64,000 nt of DNA. Origin: Pseudopedobacter alpinus (lineage in GTDB: Bacteria; Bacteroidota; Bacteroidia; Sphingobacteriales; Sphingobacteriaceae). The translations under genes and the position numbers were made by a program. Shown in pieces: positions 36,296 through 44,312 of this stretch; position 1 is the first letter of the stretch; every line of letters begins with the position of its first letter. The notes under the pieces were generated by a model. That model did no database searches. It worked only from the letters and a program-made list of their open reading frames with translations, and was not told the DNA's origin. The stretch spans positions 1 through 64,000 of the forward strand of contig NZ_JBHULV010000028.1 of NCBI RefSeq assembly GCF_042684645.1, in the 5' to 3' direction.

Positions 36296-36742
36296 TTAAG
36301 CTAAAATACCGTGATCTATACGGTTTAACTCATTAATAACAATGTTAATACCTGTAATAGAATCTAATAAATCACTTGGTTTAGCACCGATACCAATATT
36401 GTGTTGAGGCAACCAGTTTTTGAAGTTATCTATTGAACCAAAGGTATCAATGCCTTTATCATAAAGCTCTAATAAAAACAAAACATGCTCACTTAAACTA
36501 GTACTTAGCTCTTTTGGATTACCTAAATGCTTACGTAAAGTTGGTTCTGTTAAATCTAAATTTTTAGCCATATCAAAACGGGTAGAACCACTAATCAATA
36601 ACAAATCATTTAACGACTTTGAAGATAAACCGCCTTTAATAACTTGCAGCCTATTTACCGGAGATTCAAAGTAGGTTTGATAAGGCACTAGCATCTCCTC
36701 TACTACATTTAGGCTATCTTCTTGTATCTCATAATTTTTCAT
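36296..36742 (-). CDS. Xre/ParS (DUF2384) antitoxin
   Basis: The partner antitoxin of the RES toxin, 148 aa from ATG at 36742 (a TTG two codons upstream is less likely). Residues about 38-90 form the Xre-like helical region (RFDMAKNLDLTEPTLRKHLG), and residues about 90-148 contain the DUF2384 toxin-binding domain (FGSIDNFKNWLPQHNIGIGA). It is 51 bp downstream of the dnaE2-like gene on the same strand, so it may be read through from the mutasome promoter. Confidence 0.92.
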   Translation of the reverse strand: MKNYEIQEDSLNVVEEMLVPYQTYFESPVNRLQVIKGGLSSKSLNDLLLISGSTRFDMAKNLDLTEPTLRKHLGNPKELSTSLSEHVLFLLELYDKGIDTFGSIDNFKNWLPQHNIGIGAKPSDLLDSITGINIVINELNRIDHGILA

Positions 36743-36793
36743 ACCCAAATGTAATATTTTTCTTTTTGAAATGAAAATATTTTCTATAAATTT

Positions 36794-39772
36794 TTAAACA
36801 ATATCATCTTGTGCATTCCACCAACCCAATTTTTCAATTTCCAAAACTTCTACAGTAAAAAAATCAAACTCTTTAGTTACTTTTCCTTTTATCAAATAAC
36901 ATCCATAACCTTTAAAATTAAATTGAGCGGCAATGTTAGGAAACAAAACGGTATCTATCCAATTTCCTGCTTCATCTAAAAAAGTTCCGAAAAACATGGT
37001 CAATCCACTTCTAGTTTTAACATATTTTGTAGTTACCAACTGGCCTATAATTTCAATCTGTTTGCCTAAATACAGAGGTATTTCACTTGCTTTTATACCT
37101 ATTCTGTTTTGGCATTTCAATAAATCAAATGGAGAAGAAAGCGTAAAATCCATTAATTCCAATTCGTCTAGCATATCATTTCTCACATCGTAATACAAAT
37201 TTGGCATTTCAAAATCGGTTTTAGTGCTGTAATTAAACAACTTGTTTTGCATTGCTTTTACAGGCTTTTTATTCATTAAAAAATGAGCATCCCAAAGTAA
37301 AGCTTGCTTAGATTTATTGGTAAATCTAAAGGCGCCAATCCGTATTAAAATAATTAACTGCTCTAATCCTATTGCTATCCTATCTACAAAATCGTTTATA
37401 CTTAAAAATTCACCGTTATTTTTCCTACTACATAATGCATATTGTAGCATATTAGATTCTAAACCTTTAATATGTATGAAACCTAAAAAAATGGTATCTC
37501 CAGTAATAGTAGTAAGCAAATCACTTCTGTTTAAACAGGGCGCTTCTAGTTTAGCACCTGCCTTTTTAGCTTCCTGAACATACAAACCTGTACGGTAAAA
37601 GCCGCCAAAATTATTAATTACACCCACCATAAAATCTAAAGGAAAGTGTGCTTTTAAATACATGCTCTGATAGCTTTCTACTGCAAAAGATGCTGAATGC
37701 CCTTTAGCAAAAGAATAACCGGCAAAAGATTCTACTTGTCGCCAAACCTCAACTGCTAAAGCTTCTGGATGACCTTTTTGCACACAATTTGAAAAGAATT
37801 TTTCTTTTACCTTTTGAAACTCTTCCCTAGAACGGTATTTACCAGACATTCCTCTCCGTAAAACATCTGACTCTCCTAAACCCATTCCGGCAAATTGATA
37901 AGCTACTTTAATTACATCTTCTTGGTAAACCATTACGCCATAAGTGTCTGGCATAATATCCCAAAGTACAGGATGAGCAATAGATTTTCCTTTATCTGGC
38001 GCATGATGCCTTAAAATATATTCACGCATCATACCCGATTGTGCTACACCTGGCCGAATGATAGAACTTGCGGCTACCAATGTAAGGTAATCTTTACATG
38101 CTAACTTAGCCAAAAGCATACGCATAGCTGGCGATTCTACATAAAAACAACCTACTAAATTTCCTTTTTCCAGATGTTTAACAATCCGTTCATCTTTCAT
38201 AAATTTCGGAACATCATGTATATCAATTTCTACTCCTCTATTCTGCTTCACAATAGCTAAAGTATCTTTGATGTGTCCTAGCCCCCGCTGACTTAAAATA
38301 TCAAATTTATATAAGCCTAAATCCTCTGCATTGTACATATCAAACTGGCAAATGGGGAAACCTTTTGGTGGATGCGAAGTTGCTGTATAACGATAAATAG
38401 GTTGGTCAGCAATTAAAATACCACTGGCATGGATGCTTAAGTTTTTAGGGAAATCTTTAATTTTTTGAGCATATTTTTCTATCTCTTTATAAAGTTTATC
38501 ACTTTTAGATACCTCAATACCTTTTTTTGCTTTCTCAGCTAATACCTCAATCTCTTCGGTAGGCAAACCATAAACTTTGCCTAATTCGCGGTAAATAGAA
38601 TTGGTTTGAAAAGTTGTGTAAGTAGCTTGCAAACAAGTATGTTCTAAACCATAAGTATCAAAAATATATTGAATAATTTGGTCTCTATCTTGCCAAGAAA
38701 AATCAATATCAAAATCGGGCGGGGTTTTGCGGAAAACGTTAATAAAACGTTCAAAATACAGGTCTAAATCAATAGGATCAACATCTGTAATTTTTAAGCA
38801 GTAAGCTACAATACTATTTGCCCCACTTCCCCTCCCTATATAATAAAAACCTTGTTTTTGGGCAAAGGAGATGATATCGTAATTGATTAAAAAATAAGAA
38901 ACGTAGTTTTCGCTTTTAATCAAGTCTAATTCCTTTTTTATTCTGTCTGTTACTACTTTATTTACATCCTTATACCTGTATTTTGCACCTTCATAAACCA
39001 AATTTTTCAGTTTTTGATAGTCTAATTCTTTAGCTATTTCTTTATCAGGATTTGGGTTGCAAACAGATTTATTTTTGTTTTTACCTAACTCAAAATCAAT
39101 AACTTCGCAAGCATTTAATAGGTTAGCTGTGTTTTCAATAATTTGTGGATAAGCGCCATAAGCATCCATAAAATCAGATTCATCTAATAAAACCTCATCT
39201 GCACTACCTAAATCATCAGGTGTAATTTTAGATAAAATGGTGTTTTCTGCAATGCCCCTTAATAGCTTATGCAATTCAAAATTTTTACGGTTAAAAAAAC
39301 TAACCGGATGTAGAATCACCATTTTAGAGAAGTATTCAGCATATTTACCCAATGCCAAATAGCGCAAATCTTTAAAATTAACACCTATAAATTCGTTTTC
39401 ATCTAAATCATAAACTTTATCTTTTTTAAAAGGATAAAGGATAAAAACATCTTCTCTAATTTCACATTTACTTGAAAAAGGCTTTTCTTCTTTTAAATGA
39501 GTAGAAAGTAGTCTGTTTAGTTTTTCAAATCCATTATGATTTTTGGCTATGCCTACAAATTTTTGTTTTAGTTGATTTCTAAAATCCACTCCTAAAATTG
39601 GAGAAAACGGCGTATTCTCCGTTACCCTAACCATTTCTAAACAACCCGAAGTATTATTAATATCCGACACTACAAAACGCTCTACACCGTAACGCTCCAA
39701 TACTTGCATCAAAGCTTTTGGACTTAATGTGCCGTATAAAAAGCTAAACCAAGTATGGCAGTTTAAATACAT
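36794..39772 (-). CDS. dnaE2: Error-prone DNA polymerase III alpha subunit, DnaE2-like
   Basis: A C-family polymerase used in damage-induced translesion synthesis; 992 aa, shorter than replicative DnaE. The catalytic Asp pair is in PDFDIDFSWQDRDQII, and finger and thumb regions with a C-terminal OB domain are present. The N-terminal PHP domain reads LNCHTWFSFL, where the first metal-binding His is replaced by Asn, so PHP metal binding is probably lost. The gene starts five bases after dinB ends. Replicative DnaE must be elsewhere. Confidence 0.9.
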   Translation of the reverse strand: MYLNCHTWFSFLYGTLSPKALMQVLERYGVERFVVSDINNTSGCLEMVRVTENTPFSPILGVDFRNQLKQKFVGIAKNHNGFEKLNRLLSTHLKEEKPFSSKCEIREDVFILYPFKKDKVYDLDENEFIGVNFKDLRYLALGKYAEYFSKMVILHPVSFFNRKNFELHKLLRGIAENTILSKITPDDLGSADEVLLDESDFMDAYGAYPQIIENTANLLNACEVIDFELGKNKNKSVCNPNPDKEIAKELDYQKLKNLVYEGAKYRYKDVNKVVTDRIKKELDLIKSENYVSYFLINYDIISFAQKQGFYYIGRGSGANSIVAYCLKITDVDPIDLDLYFERFINVFRKTPPDFDIDFSWQDRDQIIQYIFDTYGLEHTCLQATYTTFQTNSIYRELGKVYGLPTEEIEVLAEKAKKGIEVSKSDKLYKEIEKYAQKIKDFPKNLSIHASGILIADQPIYRYTATSHPPKGFPICQFDMYNAEDLGLYKFDILSQRGLGHIKDTLAIVKQNRGVEIDIHDVPKFMKDERIVKHLEKGNLVGCFYVESPAMRMLLAKLACKDYLTLVAASSIIRPGVAQSGMMREYILRHHAPDKGKSIAHPVLWDIMPDTYGVMVYQEDVIKVAYQFAGMGLGESDVLRRGMSGKYRSREEFQKVKEKFFSNCVQKGHPEALAVEVWRQVESFAGYSFAKGHSASFAVESYQSMYLKAHFPLDFMVGVINNFGGFYRTGLYVQEAKKAGAKLEAPCLNRSDLLTTITGDTIFLGFIHIKGLESNMLQYALCSRKNNGEFLSINDFVDRIAIGLEQLIILIRIGAFRFTNKSKQALLWDAHFLMNKKPVKAMQNKLFNYSTKTDFEMPNLYYDVRNDMLDELELMDFTLSSPFDLLKCQNRIGIKASEIPLYLGKQIEIIGQLVTTKYVKTRSGLTMFFGTFLDEAGNWIDTVLFPNIAAQFNFKGYGCYLIKGKVTKEFDFFTVEVLEIEKLGWWNAQDDIV

Positions 39773-39777
39773 ACCTA

Positions 39778-40962
39778 TTAACTTTTTTTACCATTAAAAG
39801 GATTAAAATCTCGGGTATTAACACCTGTACTAATGGCTCTATGAACAGATTTATTCCCAAACCGTTTATTAATATAATCCATAGCTTGGTATAAATGGAT
39901 TTGCGTTTCGCTATCATTAAATAAATGGATTTGATAATGCCCACGTACCAAATTGCTCAACCTTACTCCTACCAATCTAATTAGCATACGGCGATGATAT
40001 AGTTTTGCAAATAGTGCTTTCACCTGTGGAATTAGCAAATGATCTGCAGAAGTGTATGGTACTTTAATTTGCTGACTATGGGTATTGAAATCTGAATACC
40101 TAATTTTAATACTCACACAACCTGCTAAAAAGTTCTCTTTTCGCATTTTAAAGCATAAATCTTCTGTCATAGAAACCAATAAAGCATCAATCATAGCAAT
40201 GTCCATAGTGTCTTTTTCAAAAGTTTCTTCACTACTCAAAGACTTTCTATCTACATAAGGTGTAATGCCGCTATTATCTATCCCGTTGGCCTTTTCCCAC
40301 ATCATATTGCCTTGTTTCCCAAAAGCAGAAACCAGGAATTCTTGCGGCATTTGTTGTAAGGTAAAAATTTTATGCACCCCCATTTTACGCAGGTTTTCGG
40401 CGGTTTTTTCGCCAATCATGGGTATTTTTTTTACAGATAAAGGTGCGAGAAAAGTTTTTTCGTCTCCGTAAATTACATGTTTATAGCCGTTGGGTTTTGC
40501 CAAGCCTGTAGCTACTTTAGAAACTGTTTTATTTTTAGATAAACCAAAAGAAATTGGCAGTTGTGTTTCTTTGATAATTTTCTCCCGCAATTCTTTAGCG
40601 TACTTTAAAGTTCCAAAAAACTGATCCATCCCTGTCATGTCCATATAAAACTCATCTATAGATGTTTTTTCGAATAGCGGAACTGCTTCTTCTATAATTT
40701 GAGTAACCTCATGAGATGCTTTTGAATAACTATCATAATCGCCACGGAGAAAAATTAATTCGGGGCAAAGTTGTTTAGCTAATTTACCAGGCATGGCAGA
40801 ATGCACTCCAAATTTACGAGCCTCGTAACTGCAAGAAGCAACAACTCCACGTTCACTAGAACCGCCAATAGCCACCGGAAAACCTAATAATTTAGGGTTC
40901 GCCCTGCATTCTACCGATACAAAAAAGGAATCTAAATCTATATGTGTAATTTGTTTCTGCAT
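39778..40962 (-). CDS. dinB: DNA polymerase IV, Y-family
   Basis: A lesion-bypass polymerase, 394 aa. The catalytic acids are intact: IDLDSFF (Asp9) near the N-terminus and SIDEFYMDMTG (Asp-Glu). CSYEARKFGVHSAMP is the Y-family fingers motif. Because these residues are kept, this is DinB rather than catalytically dead ImuB. It forms an operon with the DnaE2-like gene and lies behind two palindromic operators. Confidence 0.93.
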   Translation of the reverse strand: MQKQITHIDLDSFFVSVECRANPKLLGFPVAIGGSSERGVVASCSYEARKFGVHSAMPGKLAKQLCPELIFLRGDYDSYSKASHEVTQIIEEAVPLFEKTSIDEFYMDMTGMDQFFGTLKYAKELREKIIKETQLPISFGLSKNKTVSKVATGLAKPNGYKHVIYGDEKTFLAPLSVKKIPMIGEKTAENLRKMGVHKIFTLQQMPQEFLVSAFGKQGNMMWEKANGIDNSGITPYVDRKSLSSEETFEKDTMDIAMIDALLVSMTEDLCFKMRKENFLAGCVSIKIRYSDFNTHSQQIKVPYTSADHLLIPQVKALFAKLYHRRMLIRLVGVRLSNLVRGHYQIHLFNDSETQIHLYQAMDYINKRFGNKSVHRAISTGVNTRDFNPFNGKKS

Positions 40963-40984
40963 CTCTTTTTTCTAAAATATTATA

Positions 40985-41039
40985 CAAATATAAAAACTAA
41001 TTTATTTAGTTTTTTATTATACTTACTAACTTTTTTAGT
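40985..41039 (-). promoter_or_regulatory. dinB-dnaE2 promoter with two tandem palindromic operators
   Basis: The -7 box TATATTTG is at 40985-40992 (minus strand). Operator 1 at 40992-41014 has arms AAAAACTAA and TTAGTTTTT around TTTAT and begins at the edge of the box. Operator 2 at 41025-41039 is ACTAA-N5-TTAGT. The centres (41003 and 41032) are 29 bp apart, almost three helix turns. This layout fits a repressor, plausibly a LexA-like or XRE/S24 SOS regulator, blocking the mutasome promoter. Confidence 0.65.
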
Positions 41040-41299
41040 TTTAATTTATAGGTAAAACTATATTTGGTTACCTTTATTTAAGCAGAAAAATTGACTTAGC
41101 AAATGCATAAAATTAGGATGGCGTTTACGCAAAAGTTTAACCACAAAGACCAAGAGATAATATAGCAAAAGAAGAAACCTATTTCAGGGTTTTCATAACT
41201 CATTTTCAATGCAAAATCATAACATACCAAACAAAACCTAAAATAAAAGCTTATACATCATTTAAAATGTAAAAAGCTTATTCTAATTTCGCAGTAAAT
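41040..41299. other. Intergenic, upstream of pabB
   Basis: No coding sequence. It contains a short GGTAA/TTACC inverted repeat (41051-41072), a plus-strand TATATTTG at 41059-41066, and a degenerate TTAACCACAAAGACCAAGAG fragment near 41140 similar to repeats elsewhere in the window. TAATTTCG (about 41284-41291) is a one-mismatch -7 box close to the pabB start. Confidence 0.45.
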
Positions 41300-42553
41300 A
41301 TGGTAATACCAATAAAGGGAATAAAGGATTTTAAAGCGAAGGCACTACAATGGGCTGCCGAATTCGATATTTGCTGTATTTTAGACTCTAATTCATATAC
41401 AGATGCTTATAGCAAATTTGATTTAGCTATTGCCGTAGATTTTATAGCTAAAACCGAAGTAAGTAATTTTGAGAGCATACAGGAATTTAAAACAAAATAC
41501 CCTCAAAATTGGATTTTTGGAGGTTTTAGTTACGATTTAAAGAACAACACCGAGCAACTACATTCTAATAATTTAGATAATTTAGATTTTCCACAAGCTT
41601 TTTTCTTTGTTCCTAAACACCTTATCATTATTAAAAACGAGCAAATAGAAATCATCAGCGAAAGCGATAAAGAAATTTGGAAAAACATAGAAGAAACCAT
41701 ATTAACTAAAGAAGAAAATACTGCTAAAATTAACATTGAAGCTAGGTTTAGTAAAAGCCAATATAAACATACTGTTGAGAAAGTTTTACATGAAATTGCT
41801 ATAGGTAATATTTACGAAACTAATTTTTGCATGGAGTTTTATGCTTTAAATTGCATTATAAACCCGCTTTACACTTATCAAAAATTAAATAAACAATCGC
41901 CAACGCCGTTTTCTAACTACTTTAAATGGTTTGATAAGCATATTATTTCTGCAACTCCCGAAAGGTTTTTAGCAAAAAGAGGCGATAAATTAATATCGCA
42001 ACCTATAAAAGGAACTGCAAAAAGAGGAATTACCGTAACAGAAGATCTAGAAATTATTAATGCGCTAAAAGCACATCCAAAAGAACTACAAGAAAACGTT
42101 ATGATTGTAGATTTAGTAAGAAACGACCTTACAAAATCTGCTAAAAAAGGAACTGTAAAAGTGGAAGAACTTTTTGGAGTTTATAGTTTTAAGCAAGTGC
42201 ATCATTTAATATCAACCGTGGTTTGCCAAAAGCAGGAGGACTTGGAAAGTATTGAAGTAATAAAAAACACTTTCCCGATGGGCAGTATGACGGGTGCACC
42301 AAAAATTAGAGCCATGGAATTAATGGAGCAATTTGAGCGTACAAAAAGGGGAATGTATTCTGGTGCAGTTGGTTATTTTTCGCCAGATGGAGATTTTGAT
42401 TTTAACGTAATTATTAGAACCATTTTGTATAACCAAACTAACAAATACCTTTCTTTCCAGGTTGGTAGCGCAATTACTTATTACGCCATTCCCGAAAATG
42501 AATATGAAGAATGTTTATTAAAAGTTAAGGCTATTTTGGAAGTTTTGGGCTAA
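41300..42553 (+). CDS. pabB: Aminodeoxychorismate synthase component I
   Basis: Converts chorismate and ammonia to aminodeoxychorismate for folate. The 417-aa chorismate-binding protein contains SQPIKGTAKRG; the Lys of PIKGT marks PabB, where TrpE has an Ala. The C-terminal GSAITYYAIPENEYEEC motif is also present. No glutamine amidotransferase gene lies next to it. Its 3' end overlaps the convergent LacI gene by 4 bp. Confidence 0.9.
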   Translation: MVIPIKGIKDFKAKALQWAAEFDICCILDSNSYTDAYSKFDLAIAVDFIAKTEVSNFESIQEFKTKYPQNWIFGGFSYDLKNNTEQLHSNNLDNLDFPQAFFFVPKHLIIIKNEQIEIISESDKEIWKNIEETILTKEENTAKINIEARFSKSQYKHTVEKVLHEIAIGNIYETNFCMEFYALNCIINPLYTYQKLNKQSPTPFSNYFKWFDKHIISATPERFLAKRGDKLISQPIKGTAKRGITVTEDLEIINALKAHPKELQENVMIVDLVRNDLTKSAKKGTVKVEELFGVYSFKQVHHLISTVVCQKQEDLESIEVIKNTFPMGSMTGAPKIRAMELMEQFERTKRGMYSGAVGYFSPDGDFDFNVIIRTILYNQTNKYLSFQVGSAITYYAIPENEYEECLLKVKAILEVLG

Positions 42554-43566
42554 AGATGTCTTTTGGTAGAGTCTCTTTTATTAATTGTAGATGCCAAAAC
42601 AACCTCAACAATTTCTTTTTGTTCTTTTTTACCTTCAATCTCATCAATCAAAAGTTTGGCGGCAGTTTTACCAATTTCAAAAGCTGGTTGCGAAATGGTT
42701 GATAAGGATGGGTTTAACAAACGAGCAACATTTAAGCAAGAAAAAGTGATAATTTTAATATCGTTTGGAATGTTTAAGCCCAAATTATTACAAATATCAT
42801 AACAAGCTATAGCTAAACGCTCAATGGTGCAAAAAATGGCATCGGGTTTTTTATCCAAAATAAATTTGGTTAAATCATCTAAATCAACTTCTTTAGAAGG
42901 CACAAAAGATTTAATTAAACTATGGTCAATGGGTAAACCATGCTTTTCTAAAACATCGAAATAAGCTTTCTCTCGCTTTTGCATGGTCGATAAATTATCA
43001 CCAGCTCTTAAAAAAAGTATCCTTTTACAGCCTCTATTAACCAAATGGCTCATCCCATCAAAACCACTCTCGTAATCGTTACTGTAAACTTTAGAAACAT
43101 TAAAATCATCCACAACCCTATCAAACATCACCATTTTAACATCCCTGTTTAAAACTTCTTTTAAATGGTCAACATTATCACTACCAGAGTTTACAGAAAT
43201 TAAAAAGCCATCAACCCTGCCACCAATTAAGTGATTAACAATTCTAACTTCTTTTAAATAGTCTTCATGTGTTTCGTAAATTAATACGTAATAATCTTTT
43301 TCTTGGCAAATGGTTTCAACTCCCTTAATTACTAATGTAAAAAAGTTGTTCGATATTTCGGGGATGATTAATGCAATGGTTTTACTTACATGCTTTCTTA
43401 AAAAAGCTGCGAAAGGATTGGGTTGATAATTTAACTCTTTTGCTAATTTTTGCACCCTCTTTTTAGTTTCGACATTAATCTCGTAACTATCTGTTAATGC
43501 TCTGGAAACTGTAGATACAGAAACGCCTAGTTTTGCAGCTAACTCTTTAAGGGTAACATTTTTCAT
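42550..43566 (-). CDS. LacI-family transcriptional regulator
   Basis: A 338-aa repressor-type protein. The N-terminal HTH is TLKELAAKLGVSVSTVSRAL with the hinge YQPNPFAAFLRKH, and residues about 60-330 form the periplasmic-binding-like sugar sensor. It ends 4 bp inside the tail of pabB and is transcribed towards it. No sugar-use genes are adjacent, so its target and ligand are unknown. Confidence 0.92.
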   Translation of the reverse strand: MKNVTLKELAAKLGVSVSTVSRALTDSYEINVETKKRVQKLAKELNYQPNPFAAFLRKHVSKTIALIIPEISNNFFTLVIKGVETICQEKDYYVLIYETHEDYLKEVRIVNHLIGGRVDGFLISVNSGSDNVDHLKEVLNRDVKMVMFDRVVDDFNVSKVYSNDYESGFDGMSHLVNRGCKRILFLRAGDNLSTMQKREKAYFDVLEKHGLPIDHSLIKSFVPSKEVDLDDLTKFILDKKPDAIFCTIERLAIACYDICNNLGLNIPNDIKIITFSCLNVARLLNPSLSTISQPAFEIGKTAAKLLIDEIEGKKEQKEIVEVVLASTINKRDSTKRHL

Positions 43567-43627
43567 TTTGATTTTAAATTTTTTTTATAAAAAATTTAAT
43601 ATGCACTTTAAAAAAATAGGTGAATTT

Positions 43628-44092
43628 TTAATACTCTAAAGGTACAATAGGTTCCTTTTTACGGGTTGACATGATCATCATGGTTTGGAAAGTTTTGACC
43701 ACAGATATTCTACTTATTTTTTGCATAATTAACTGCTCATAAGTTTTAATATCTTTTACGTAAGCTTTTAAAATAAAATCACATTGCCCGGTTACATGGT
43801 GGCATTCTGTAATTTCTTTTATTTCATCAATCTCTTTTAAAAAAATTTGAATGGTGTCTTGCTGATGAAAATCTAAAGAAACCTGAATAAAGGTTTTTAT
43901 CCCTAAGCCTAGTTTTTCTTCATCAACCAAAGCATGGTAACTTTTAATGTAGCCAGAATTTTCTAACTTACGTACACGCTCTAAGGTTGGAGCGGGAGAT
44001 AAACCAATATGTTGCGATAATTGTAAATTGGTAATTCTACCGTTTTCTTGTAAAATTTTAAGAATATTAAAATCAATTTTATCTAATTCCAT
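43628..44092 (-). CDS. Lrp/AsnC-family transcriptional regulator
   Basis: A 154-aa amino-acid-responsive regulator: N-terminal HTH (DFNILKILQENGRITNLQLS, SPAPTLERVRKLE) and a C-terminal RAM effector domain (VTGQCDFILKAYVKD). Length is standard. It is divergent from mntH, with 220 bp between them. Targets are unknown. Confidence 0.93.
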   Translation of the reverse strand: MELDKIDFNILKILQENGRITNLQLSQHIGLSPAPTLERVRKLENSGYIKSYHALVDEEKLGLGIKTFIQVSLDFHQQDTIQIFLKEIDEIKEITECHHVTGQCDFILKAYVKDIKTYEQLIMQKISRISVVKTFQTMMIMSTRKKEPIVPLEY

Positions 44093-44190
44093 ATCGTAAG
44101 ATTTAATACAAAATTAACTTTATTCCTCATATACCAAATTATATTTTATGAAATAGCTTAATTATTTTTATAAATTTTTATTTTAGCTAC

Positions 44191-44208
44191 TTTTAGACCA
44201 GTCTAAAA
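44191..44208. promoter_or_regulatory. DtxR/MntR-like operator upstream of the Nramp-Usp gene
   Basis: A palindrome with 8-bp perfect arms, TTTTAGAC-CA-GTCTAAAA, 105 bp before the mntH ATG. DtxR/MntR-type regulators bind A+T-flanked palindromes of this kind. A second AT-rich inverted repeat, ACTAAAAT / ATTTTAGT, lies at 44228-44254. Metal-dependent repression is the natural prediction, but the regulator gene is not in the window. Confidence 0.6.
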
Positions 44209-44312
44209 ATATGATTAGATTTACGGAACTAAAATAGTTATTATAAATTTTAGTTTTTTAAATTTTATAAACGAATTAAAACAAAAAGCACCATTAATGG
44301 TAACCATATAGT

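Noticed and set aside
39778..40962. ImuB-type inactive Y-family protein
   Set aside because: The catalytic aspartates and glutamate are present, so it is an active DinB-type polymerase.
41059..41066. Plus-strand TATATTTG as the pabB promoter
   Set aside because: It is about 230 bp from the pabB ATG, and a closer one-mismatch box exists at about 41284.
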